A stretch of 64,000 nt of DNA from Aphelocoma coerulescens (taxonomy: Eukaryota > Chordata > Aves > Passeriformes > Corvidae). The DNA lies in NCBI RefSeq assembly GCF_041296385.1, contig NC_091014.1, positions 49,494,078 through 49,558,077 on the forward strand. The letters run 5' to 3'. Position 1 is the stretch's first letter. Each line of letters opens with the position of its first letter. Under the pieces are notes generated by a model. That model was given only the letters and a program-made list of their open reading frames with translations, searched no databases and was not told the origin of the DNA. Shown piece after piece: positions 23,601-29,800 of this stretch. The position numbers and the translations under genes were made by a program.

Positions 23601-24377
23601 TGTGCTGGATTGTGTTAGGTCCAATTTTGCATTGGTCTACAGTTTTTTTGAGAAATGTGAAATTTCAGACTATGGTAAACTGATGGTTGAAGGTTTCTTT
23701 GTTTCTTTTTTATTAGTGCTTACTGCATATTCCAAAAAATAATAATTGTAATCTCACTGAAAAAGAGGTCAGTCCTACTAAAAAAACTGCAAATGGTTTC
23801 AAAATTTTACATGATCACTCCTATTGTGTGTCTAGCTAAGTTTTTAAATTCAGCTATAGTTTCATTTATCTGGCAATGTGTTTCATGTATTCTTTTGGTT
23901 ATATGAAAACACACAATTTTAAAAAGTTTGGACATATTGCAGTTTATTGATTGCATTTTGTGATGGGGTAAGGGGCAGTACCTGAATTTATTGTTTTGTA
24001 TGTTTTCTTGAAATTTGACAGCTTCAGTCTTTTTGAAGTTTCTTTTCATCTGAAAGCCTTATACCTTTAGTAATTAGTCCTAAACTTATTCTGCATAAGC
24101 TTGTTTATATATTTTTTTTTAATTCTGCCTCTTTGGTGAAAGCAGTCAACTGGACTAGCCATGCTAAGCCTAATAGATTTTATTCTAAGATTCCTTCATG
24201 TAACTTAAAATGTGGTGTTATTATTTTTCTTAGTGGTGGAATGTAACTACTGGAGAATCCTTACAAACCTTCTACACAAATGGAACAAACCTCAAGTCAA
24301 TACATGTGTCCCCTAATTTCAAAGTATATGTGACTGTTGATAATCTTGGTATTCTTTATGTATTACAGAAGTTCTGA
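2557..24377 (+). CDS. APAF1: APAF1, apoptotic peptidase activating factor 1 (3' 22 exons)
   Basis: APAF1 is the cytosolic scaffold of the apoptosome. It binds cytochrome c through its WD40 propellers, exchanges ADP for (d)ATP, forms a heptamer and recruits caspase-9. Seen here: 22 exons at 2557-2669, 3182-3313, 3713-3951, 4490-4657, 5443-5574, 7421-7534, 8099-8277, 9746-9872, 11793-11918, 12524-12655, 13339-13464, 14521-14682, 14948-15076, 15810-15935, 16784-16903, 18551-18676, 19027-19152, 20594-20713, 21037-21162, 21914-22039, 22459-22605 and 24234-24377. Together they give about 1012 residues, matching human residues from about 238 to the C-terminus. All introns are GT-AG and the frame is continuous, so the gene appears intact. 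The CARD, the P-loop and the first exons are outside the window. Identity is near certain from long stretches nearly identical to the vertebrate protein. Confidence 0.97.
3182..3313 (+). CDS. APAF1: APAF1 exon: NB-ARC, end of nucleotide-binding domain
   Basis: The product reads NKYEVHVESGLAHEKGLEI, then LSLFVNMKISELPEQANSL and ends VRECK. This matches the helical segment after sensor I in vertebrate APAF1 (human GLEILSLFVNMKKADLPEQA). The exon starts after TTTCTAG and ends at a GTATTC donor, with a phase-1 intron on both sides. Confidence 0.96.
3713..3951 (+). CDS. APAF1: APAF1 exon: NB-ARC ARC1/helical domain
   Basis: Eighty codons including the GSPLVISLIGALLRDFP motif, the GxP-type signature (here SPL) of NB-ARC ATPases whose proline contacts the nucleotide base. 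It is followed by NRWEYYLRQLQNKQFKRIRK, almost identical to mammals, and the YDYEALDEAMSISVEQL segment. The stretch LDDNYKDYYKDLSILPKD is the most diverged part relative to human. Acceptor TTCAG before 3713; donor GTAATA after 3951. Confidence 0.97.
4490..4657 (+). CDS. APAF1: APAF1 exon: winged-helix domain
   Basis: The exon reads VLCILWDMETEEVEDILQEF and ends in QLQ. The motif YYLHDLQLDFL contains the histidine that contacts the ADP beta-phosphate in the autoinhibited structure (human His438). It is followed by an ordinary GTAGTG donor. Both flanking introns are phase 0. Sequence is almost unchanged from mammals, as expected for the nucleotide-sensing winged helix. Confidence 0.97.
5443..5574 (+). 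CDS. APAF1: APAF1 exon: helical domain 2 (first part)
   Basis: Forty-four codons beginning ELHKNIVNQYKKYYK, then a run containing QEDCMYWYNFLAYHMAGAN. The CMYWYNFLAYHM block is diagnostic of vertebrate APAF1 and lies in the arm linking the ATPase to the propellers. Acceptor TTGCAG; donor GTGGGT. Phase-0 introns on both sides. Confidence 0.96.
5575..7420 (+). other. APAF1: APAF1 intron with CR1-like scrap and a chance-length ORF
   Basis: This intron contains an uninterrupted plus-strand frame of 157 codons (6447-6920) with no recognisable family. It starts in very AT-rich DNA and codes mostly hydrophobic residues. At its 3' end it runs into a probable CR1 internal fragment (about 6880-7040). 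Nothing else is recognisable. Confidence 0.6.
6880..7040 (+). mobile_element. Probable internal CR1 LINE fragment
   Basis: From 6931 one frame reads DWLDQLNVHKSHSPRD, which resembles the CR1 ORF2 segment with the pattern L-x-x-L-x-(T/V)HKS-x-(G/S)P(D/R), just upstream of the reverse transcriptase core. The nucleotide text around 6930-7000 also resembles this CR1 region. The copy is short and degraded and both edges are approximate. It could be a related LINE instead. Confidence 0.45.
7421..7534 (+). CDS. APAF1: APAF1 exon: helical domain 2
   Basis: Thirty-eight codons reading ELRDLMFSLDWIKAKTELVG, then PAHLIHEYVEYSSILDQK. The segment is almost identical to mammalian APAF1 in the alpha-helical arm. 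Acceptor TTGTAG, donor GTATGA, phase 0 on both sides. Confidence 0.96.
8099..8277 (+). CDS. APAF1: APAF1 exon: end of helical domain 2
   Basis: The exon reads DSTVRENFQEFLSLNGHLL, then GRQPFPDIIQLGLCQPETS, EVYQQAKLHAQRETG and FYLEW. LNGHLLGRQPFP and PETSEVYQQAK are vertebrate APAF1 signatures. Acceptor ATTTAG; the donor GTAAGT at 8278 splits an isoleucine codon after its second base, completed by the next exon. Confidence 0.96.
9746..9872 (+). CDS. APAF1: APAF1 exon: first WD40 blade of the first propeller
   Basis: After completing the split isoleucine, the exon reads NKKSLKNLYRLVVRPHRDAV, then YHACFSKDRQRIASCGADKTLQ. The RPH-x-DAVYHACFS and ASCGADKTLQ strings are the start of the WD40 region. 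The usual aspartate-glycine turn is replaced by KDR here. Donor GTAAGA. Upstream acceptor is CTGTAG. Confidence 0.96.
9873..11792 (+). other. APAF1: APAF1 intron
   Basis: AT-rich intron. The one odd stretch is 10354-10623, an 89-codon open frame of higher GC than its surroundings that ends near two donor-like sites (see findings). No transposon or RNA gene is recognisable. Confidence 0.6.
11793..11918 (+). CDS. APAF1: APAF1 exon: WD40 repeat
   Basis: Forty-two codons starting VFKAESGERLLEINAHDDEI, then LCCAFSADGEFVATCSSDKK and VK. It shows the full WD40 pattern: AH-x-DE-x-LCCAFS, a DG turn, then the TCSSDKKVK closing strand. Phase 0 at both ends; acceptor TTTAG, donor GTAAGG. Confidence 0.96.
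12524..12655 (+). CDS. APAF1: APAF1 exon: WD40 repeat
   Basis: Forty-four codons beginning VWNSRTGQCRCVYEEHSEQV, followed by NCCQFNNRSGQYLLATCSND. EEHSEQVNCC and the LLATCSND strand match vertebrate APAF1. Acceptor GCCTAG; donor GTAAGT directly after FIK. Phase 0 both sides. Confidence 0.96.
13339..13464 (+). CDS. APAF1: APAF1 exon: WD40 repeat
   Basis: Forty-two codons reading VWDLNKKYCRNTMIGHENSV, NHCRFSPNDEYVASCSTDGT and VK. This is a textbook repeat, with GH, FSPND, SCSTDGTVK and the opening VWD of the preceding blade. Acceptor TTCCAG, donor GTATAG. Confidence 0.96.
14521..14682 (+). CDS. APAF1: APAF1 exon: long WD40 repeat with inserted loop
   Basis: Fifty-four codons: LWEARSGNELKSIEIKDFF, KNADEQPDDVEVLVKCCSWS, RNGDMILVVAKNKLL. 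The acidic loop NADEQPDDVE replaces the usual GH dipeptide region, as in human APAF1 (NLEDPQEDME), and makes the exon 36 bp longer than its neighbours. VKCCSWS and AAKNK-like AKNK are conserved. Acceptor TTGCAG, donor GTAAGT. Confidence 0.96.
14948..15076 (+). CDS. APAF1: APAF1 exon: WD40 repeat
   Basis: Forty-three codons: LFDIKTCGLLTQVVVSHHST, IQYCDFCPGDELVAVALSHC, SVE. HHSTIQYCDF and VALS-x-x-x-VE match vertebrate APAF1. This repeat is absent from the shorter human isoform, so the exon may be alternatively used here too, though the sequence alone cannot show that. Acceptor TCACAG, donor GTGAGT. Confidence 0.95.
15810..15935 (+). CDS. APAF1: APAF1 exon: WD40 repeat with cytochrome c contact Trp
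   Basis: Forty-two codons: LWNIKSLSKVAYCRGHMSWV, HCVTFSPDGSLFLTSSDDQT, IR. The tryptophan of GHMSWVH corresponds to human Trp884, which packs against cytochrome c. FSPDGS and TSSDDQTIR are near identical to mammals. Acceptor TTGTAG; donor GTAAGA after the arginine codon. Confidence 0.96.
16784..16903 (+). CDS. APAF1: APAF1 exon: WD40 repeat
   Basis: Forty codons: IWETKKVCKSSDAVLKSELD, VVFHNGEVLILAIYNQKHLQ. IWETKKVCK is conserved; the rest is one of the least conserved blades, with no GH or DG turn, as in human APAF1. Acceptor CAACAG; donor GTAAGC. Phase 0 both sides. Confidence 0.95.
16904..18550 (+). other. APAF1: APAF1 intron, nothing recognisable
   Basis: About 1.6 kb of AT-rich intron. 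A plus-strand open frame at 17025-17321 has no recognisable product and is best read as chance. I see no repeat family or RNA gene. Confidence 0.6.
18551..18676 (+). CDS. APAF1: APAF1 exon: WD40 repeat
   Basis: Forty-two codons: LINGNTDNVIMHTAAQESPI, SCCCLSEDLKFAAFGQESGT, IK. LINGNT and SCCCLS match the family (human LINGRTG, VSCCCLS). Acceptor CTTACAG, donor GTATTA. Confidence 0.95.
19027..19152 (+). CDS. APAF1: APAF1 exon: WD40 repeat
   Basis: Forty-two codons: VLQLSDGKVLKSWEAYRTSV, QHCRFTPDCQTLISSAHDSV, IQ. It aligns with the human segment opening ILELVNNRIFQS and ending in DDAEIQ. The acceptor is unusually weak, ending GTAAAG with a poor pyrimidine tract, and a second AG lies 9 nt inside the exon (CTACAG). 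The outer AG is chosen because it restores the family length of 42 codons. Donor GTTTGG is also weak. Confidence 0.93.
19153..20593 (+). other. APAF1: APAF1 intron containing a GC-rich island
   Basis: The intron is AT-rich except for about 19500-20010, which is clearly GC-richer with around ten CpGs and a CTCF-like motif. The island may be an old LTR or a regulatory element. No coding similarity is seen in it. The 3' part (20010-20590) is strongly AT-rich and featureless. Confidence 0.6.
19920..19936 (-). promoter_or_regulatory. CTCF-like motif
   Basis: On the minus strand the sequence reads CCCACCAGAGGGAGCTG. It matches the CTCF core CCASYAGRKGGCRS except for an A in place of the C after the G run. 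It lies in the GC-rich island of an APAF1 intron. A single motif match is weak evidence of binding; no other support can be drawn from sequence. Confidence 0.4.
20594..20713 (+). CDS. APAF1: APAF1 exon: WD40 repeat
   Basis: Forty codons: VWNWQLSKCAALRGHKEAIK, DFRLLENSKLLSWSFDGTVK. RGH, KDFRLL and LLSWSFDGTVK are near identical to mammals. Acceptor ATTAG; donor GTGAGC. Phase 0 on both sides. Confidence 0.97.
21037..21162 (+). CDS. APAF1: APAF1 exon: WD40 repeat
   Basis: Forty-two codons: VWNITTGNPEKEFACHGGAV, LSCAVSPDGSKFSSTSADKT, AK. KFSSTSADKTAK is identical to human. Acceptor GGTAG, donor GTTGGT. Phase 0 on both sides. Confidence 0.97.
21914..22039 (+). CDS. APAF1: APAF1 exon: WD40 repeat
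   Basis: Forty-two codons: IWSFESSSVLHELKDHEACV, RCCTFSPNNKLLATGDDKGE, IR. CVRC-x-x-FS and LLATGDD-x-GEIR are conserved. Human GH is DH here. Acceptor TTTAG; donor GTACTG after the AGG codon. Confidence 0.97.
22459..22605 (+). CDS. APAF1: APAF1 exon: WD40 repeat with second cytochrome c contact Trp
   Basis: Forty-nine codons: IWDVLTGALLHFCSPVTVDE, GEPTHGGWVTDLSFSPDSKM, LVSSGGYLK. THGGWVTDL contains the tryptophan corresponding to human Trp1179 on the cytochrome c-binding face. The insertion EGEPTHGG makes the exon longer than average, as in mammals. Acceptor TTTAG; donor GTAAGC. Confidence 0.97.
22606..24233 (+). other. APAF1: Last APAF1 intron
   Basis: About 1.6 kb, AT-rich, with a poly(T) run near 22967-22983 and other T-rich patches. 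No recognisable element. Confidence 0.6.
24234..24377 (+). CDS. APAF1: APAF1 terminal coding exon
   Basis: Forty-seven codons plus stop: WWNVTTGESLQTFYTNGTNL, KSIHVSPNFKVYVTVDNLGI, LYVLQKF, TGA at 24375-24377. The FYTNGTNLK and YVTVDNLGILY strings match the vertebrate C-terminus; the last residues are QKF where human has QTLE, so the protein ends one residue earlier. Acceptor TCTTAG. Confidence 0.97.
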   Translation, partial: WWNVTTGESLQTFYTNGTNLKSIHVSPNFKVYVTVDNLGILYVLQKF

Positions 24378-25844
24378 TTAATGGGCTGAACACTGCAAAG
24401 ATAACTAATTTTTTTAAGCTGGGAAGAAAATTCTGCTTTGTCTGACACTCATTAAGCTGTGAATTATATTTAATTGTTGTATTCATGATGTTTTCATGTG
24501 TATTTATGTACTTCTATGCATGTTTTTTCAAATGAACTTGCATTTAATCTTGTTTTAATAAGCTTTATTATAATCCTTAAATCTTGATTTTCATCTTAAG
24601 TGTGTTGCTTCCAATTTTGTAAGGAAATTATATTAAGATTTATTCAAATTAGTTGAAATTAATATTAATAGCAGTGAAGAAAGAATAAGAGTATAATACT
24701 TTGAAATGATATTTTATGCTAAAGCTGATGGCTAAATGCTCTCTAGCCGTGAACACAACTGTGTAAGAGGCAAAAAACCAATTTTTTCATGTGATGCAAG
24801 AATTTTCATTTAGTACAGAATGGAAAGAAGCAGGGGCATTCTTCATTTGAAAAATGAACCCAGCCATGTCGGTGCTTGACGTTCAAACCAAATCGAGCAG
24901 ATGTTCAGTTTACAGCAGCTGTGCCTCCCACTCGCAGTGAGAACCTTCATGCTTCAAACCTGTGGAGATAAAGTGCACTGTGACATGTCTGAGCTTTTCC
25001 TATTAAGGGGAACATCCTGAGTCTTGTTTTCTCAAGGCAAAATCTGAAATTCAGTGTTCTAATTGAAGTGGAAGAGACCTTGCCACATTTCCAGTCAAAG
25101 GATGAGTACAGCTAACCATCTAAAATGAGAATGGAAATGGCTTAGAACTTATGTATTAAAAATTATAAGAAGGTGTGAATTTTAGTTTTTTTTTCTTTTG
25201 GAAATAACATTCATTTTATACTATGGAGACACTTTACTGTTGTCAGCTTTGTTTACATGGGATTCAATGCCCAGCTGATCTCTTGCCTGGTAATATGTGA
25301 TCTTGTGGTTTTTTTATGTTTTTTTTTTTTTTAATTTTTACAGTCTATTTGTAGATTCAATATAGGGTAAAATTATCAATGTCTTATACTACTTGTGCTT
25401 GAAAAATGTTTTGTGAATAATTGGGTAGCAATTTTTTATTTGGTACCTAGTAAGCCTTTTTCTATTCAATTGCCTCTCAACTGCTATGAGCAGCTGCACA
25501 AGCATTAATATGATTTTCATATTTTTGTAGCTGGCAGTAGAACACTGTCTAACTACTTGATTGTAAAAAGTACTGTAGCAAGTATCTCAACTGGTACTGA
25601 ATAATGAAATTTTTACTTTTATTATTTTTTGTGTGCATTTCATAAAATTTAATAGGCATTCTTGGTATTTCCCTGTTTTTGACAATCACCAGTTTTTCCT
25701 CTTTTCCAATTTGAAATTCTACTCTTTCTAAGGTGCTGTTAAATACGGGTCAGTATAATCAAAGTACTGCTGGCAGAAATGTAAAGAGAAGAAATTCAAT
25801 AGAAAGAACCACAATGTTTTGTATTCCAAGTATGTACAATACTT

Positions 25845-25850
25845 AATAAA
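25845..25850 (+). terminator. Candidate proximal poly(A) signal of APAF1
   Basis: AATAAA about 1.47 kb after the APAF1 stop. The downstream region lacks an obvious GT-rich element, so it may be weak or unused. Confidence 0.25.
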
Positions 25851-26778
25851 GATGATCCAGGCAATACTGGCCAAAGTTGTAAATGAATTTAAATTCCTGA
25901 GTGAGTTTTTTTTATACATGGGATGGAGGGGAGTGCTGCATCTCTTATTGTGGTTTTGTTTTCCATCCAAACATAATGCTGCTTTACAAACTGCATTGAA
26001 AGTGCTTTGACAGGTGAGCAACAGTATTAAATATGGGTGTGGAGGAAAAAGGAAACAGAGGGAAATCAAAGTCTTGGTTCAGGACAGAGTTGCTCCTAAT
26101 GTCCAGTTTGTAGAGAGCCCATCAGTACTCCCTGAGTAGCTGAAGATCCAAGGAGCAAGAAGCTTCTCTTACCAAGTGTCCCTCTATCCCAGAGGCTGTG
26201 CTGTCCTTACTGCTCAAGGACCATGTTGGGCTGAACTTAAGAGACCCAACCAGGTTAAAAGGTACAGGAAAAATGTTTCCCATGAGGAACCAGGGCAGAA
26301 AGTTCTCTTCTCTGGGAACAGTAATGAAATTCTGATGGGAAAAAAAAAGATCACAGTTTAATGCAGAAAGAAAATGGTGCATGAGCAGACTTCATAGACA
26401 ATTGCAATTTTAGAGTGAGTAGGAAGCAAGTAGCACAGAAACTTGAAGAAGTGTGAGATAAATACTACATTCCTGGATGTTCTGGAAGAATGACAGCAAG
26501 CAGCCTTCTACTTATTGCTGAAACTGAGGAAGCTGTTCTTCACGGAAGGTGGTGATGGGATGGTTGCATTCATGTATGTAAAAGTATGGAGTTGGCTGTA
26601 AGTATTTGAAACTGAGATGGAAGAAGAGAAATAGTGATAAAAATATCTGAAGAGCCAAAGAATAGATCTGATTTGCAGGGAAAGTATGAAAAAATTCAAG
26701 TGAAAAATTATTAAAATAGGAGGCACGAAAGCAACTTCGTCAATTTAAAATATTTAAGAGGACTGTACTGTTTACTGT

Positions 26779-26784
26779 AATAAA
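26779..26784 (+). terminator. Candidate distal poly(A) signal of APAF1
   Basis: AATAAA about 2.4 kb after the stop codon, followed within 25-45 nt by a T/G-rich tract ending TGTCTGTTCTC. This is the best-supported 3' end on sequence grounds, comparable to the long 3' UTR of mammalian APAF1. Confidence 0.38.
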
Positions 26785-26800
26785 ACATAGGTCTTGCTGT

Positions 26801-29800
26801 ATAATGAGATTTGTCTGTTCTCTTCAATGTTACATGTATTGTAAAGGAAACAAAAGAGAATTTGGCTAAAAGAATTTTTATGTAGATTGAACATTAGTGC
26901 TTCCATTATCTTTTTTAATGTCAGATCAAAATTAAACAGTCTACATAAACATTTAACTAATGAGCATTGCCAATTTTATCTAGTTCTGTAACTGAAATTA
27001 TAATATGCTTTTGTGTAAACAATTTCTGTACTTCCTATTAACTATGCCTATCAGTTTCTGTAGCAGTTTTGAGTCTCTTCACTTTGTCAATTAGACCTAC
27101 AGCTCCTTCACGTATCTCTTTCTTCTCTTTCCTTGGGAGTCATACCTATGTGTGATACAGCTGCTCAAGAGGATGCTTTGTATTGCCTTAAAGTGTACCA
27201 TTCCTCCACCTACAGTGTTCTCCTTCCCCCTCTCTTTCCTTACACAGTTGTTTGAAATAGAACTGTGCACTGTGTGCCTGAGGTTTTTCCATATAGATCT
27301 CTTGTAGTGCTGGAATGTGGGGGTAGAACTGGAACTGGTAACCTGTTGCCAGTAGAGGAATATCCTCCACCCCAAAATTATTTTGCCTCCTTTTGAAAAT
27401 TGCGCAGTTAAACTCCCTATTCCAGAACGCTGTGCAAATCACTGCTTGGAGGGGTTTTTTACAATTTTTAAATTCAGTGAAGTCTCTTCAGGGAAGGCCC
27501 AGTTCCCCAGGTTGCATCTAGCCACAACAGAGTCTGTGTCCTTGTCACTGCTCTCCTGAGGTGTTTTGCAGAAGCTGATGCCCTTGCAGGTTTCCGGGGA
27601 AAGCCAGGCTGAAAGACTCCGACTGGGGTGGTTTCTTCTGCCCTCCTGGAACAGAACATTGCAGGGAGGGCACTTGCCCTCATCTTCAAGAAGCCAGTAA
27701 ATGCAGAATAGCAGCAGATCACAGAGAATTCAGGTATGGTTTTGCAATTGCTAGTAGAACATAGCTCCCTTACTGAACTGTTTGGTTGCCTTTCTCCTTC
27801 ATAGCAAGTACAGACTCCATGGCAATGCCGAGGTGTATTTGTCCACCTTATGCTTTCCTCTTCCTTCTGTCTACTATGGAGACACAAATCTGTTTGGGTT
27901 CATAGATGGTGATGATGATGCCCAAGAGCTCTGAGGACTTGGGACACCTTATTTCTGTTGTGATTCCAAGAAAAGGCAGAAGCCAAATGACCTTTACTCT
28001 TTGGAGAACAGGGAGGGTGCCAGATACTCTGAACACTTCCAATATGATACTTTTTTTCTTTTTCTGTGCTCAATTTAATTTTGTTCTTTCAAGCTAGGAA
28101 TGGGGCACAGTCACTGGCTCTTCCAATATGCAGGAAGATGTTAAGCTGAGACCAGGCTTGTTTGTGGCTGGAACTCTGCAGTAGAGTGACAGTAGATTAA
28201 CTGTGTTTTTCAGCACTTCCAAAGCTGTTTTGTGGCGTGCTTCTATCCACGTGTACGTTGGTGTGGGCTTTTATTTGGGAGGGGGGGGACCAGCGGGTTT
28301 GGAGCACGGATGCTGGCTTTGCTTGGCTTTTAAGAGGCTTTTCTTCCAGATTAATTTACTGCACACCTTTCTTCTAGGAGAGTTTTTTATGAGCAACCTT
28401 GCAACTAGACTTAATAGAGGCCTAGGCTGAGACTGTTAGGATGCATCCTAAAAGAGTATAAAGGAGTAAGATTTTCAGTCTGCATGTGTCACTGACAGCT
28501 TCATCACTTCCTATATCATCTCCCACAGTTACACTCGAGGGATATAGCACAACTGTGTCATAATTGGACTAGAACTATTTAAGCTGCCTCTGTGTGTTTT
28601 TCAGGAGGATGAGAAAGCTAAAGTATCTTGTAAGTGTTTCAATAGGCAGTTTCTCTCTTGGGGCCTGACTGTTTACAGAACAAATTAGCTTCCTGTGCTT
28701 GTTTCCATTTAACAAACCATATGTTGTACATAGGAGAAGTGCTTTGAGAATGGTTAGATTCATGTCCTTCAGGCTAGAGAGGATTCTTGTTCTGTACTCA
28801 AGAGGCATCCTCTGAGTACTACTTAGGATGCCACAATTAGATTCCATATGTTTATGTGGTATTTTTAATTTCTTACTGTATTAGCTTCCTTCAATTTATT
28901 TGTGTGTCTGATTTATTTTTAGCTTTGTTCAGTTTCTCTAATAATGTATGAACTTAAATGAGTTTTGAAAATCATGATGTTTAAAATGACTCAAAATGAG
29001 GCAAAGACAAATTTACCCATTCAAACTCTTCAAAAATAAACATGATGCTTCTGAGGTAAGCATGTGTTATTTCTAATGCATAAATTCACACGAAGTATGC
29101 TTGATATTAAAAATACCTTTTATGTTACTTTTCTAAAGCATTAGACTCTTCTAACTCTTCTCTGTAACTGTATAGAAAATATAATTTCTATAGCACTTTT
29201 CTGTAGTACTTTCTAGAACATGATAGCAGTGTTTTCTTTTAGTTCTAAAAATCATATTATTTGCCTGCAATATCCTCTGAATGTAGTAGTACCTGCTTAT
29301 ATTCCTCTTCCTCATTAGTGTCAGTATTTAGGTTGATAAGACTTTGTAGCCTGCTGGTTCAAACTCTTACTTCAGTGTTAAGAAATCTTGGTCTTAATAT
29401 GTTTTGAGAGCAAGTTTTCCTGTTCTGGAGTAACAATGACAGCATTTCTTTTTGTGCTTCCCAGTTATAACCACTTAAATTCATCCTTTAATTTAATACT
29501 ACGATCAGCATTGGCTGTTGCTTATAGGCCGCTTGGCAGAAGTAGTGTAGGGAAAAAGGATTAAGGGAAGACTGAAAAATACACTTTTGGTTTAATAGCC
29601 CTGAAATAATACCTGAGAGGAATAGCATATTTTTAGTGTGAGACTTGGAAATGCTTAAGGTTTTGTCTTTTTAGTAGAGAATAGATGAATGAATAGACAT
29701 AGGCGTAGACCAGTGGAAATCTGTCTCTAAATACAGATCAAACATTTTGCTCTAAAGAATCCAACCTGAAGCCAATAATCATGACTTTATGGGTGAACAC

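Larger units (their letters stand above)
24378..26800 (+). other. APAF1: APAF1 3' UTR (end inferred)
   Basis: AT-rich sequence downstream of the APAF1 stop codon with no further coding similarity. Two AATAAA hexamers are candidate ends: 25845-25850 and 26779-26784. The second is followed by a T/G-rich stretch (TTTGTCTGTTCTC near 26811), a plausible downstream element, so I extend the UTR to about 26800. Transcript data would decide; the ends given are inference. Confidence 0.4.

Noticed and set aside
27474..27887. 137-codon minus-strand ORF in the intergenic region
   Set aside because: No recognisable domain, no plausible splice context, and a slightly GC-rich patch explains the length.
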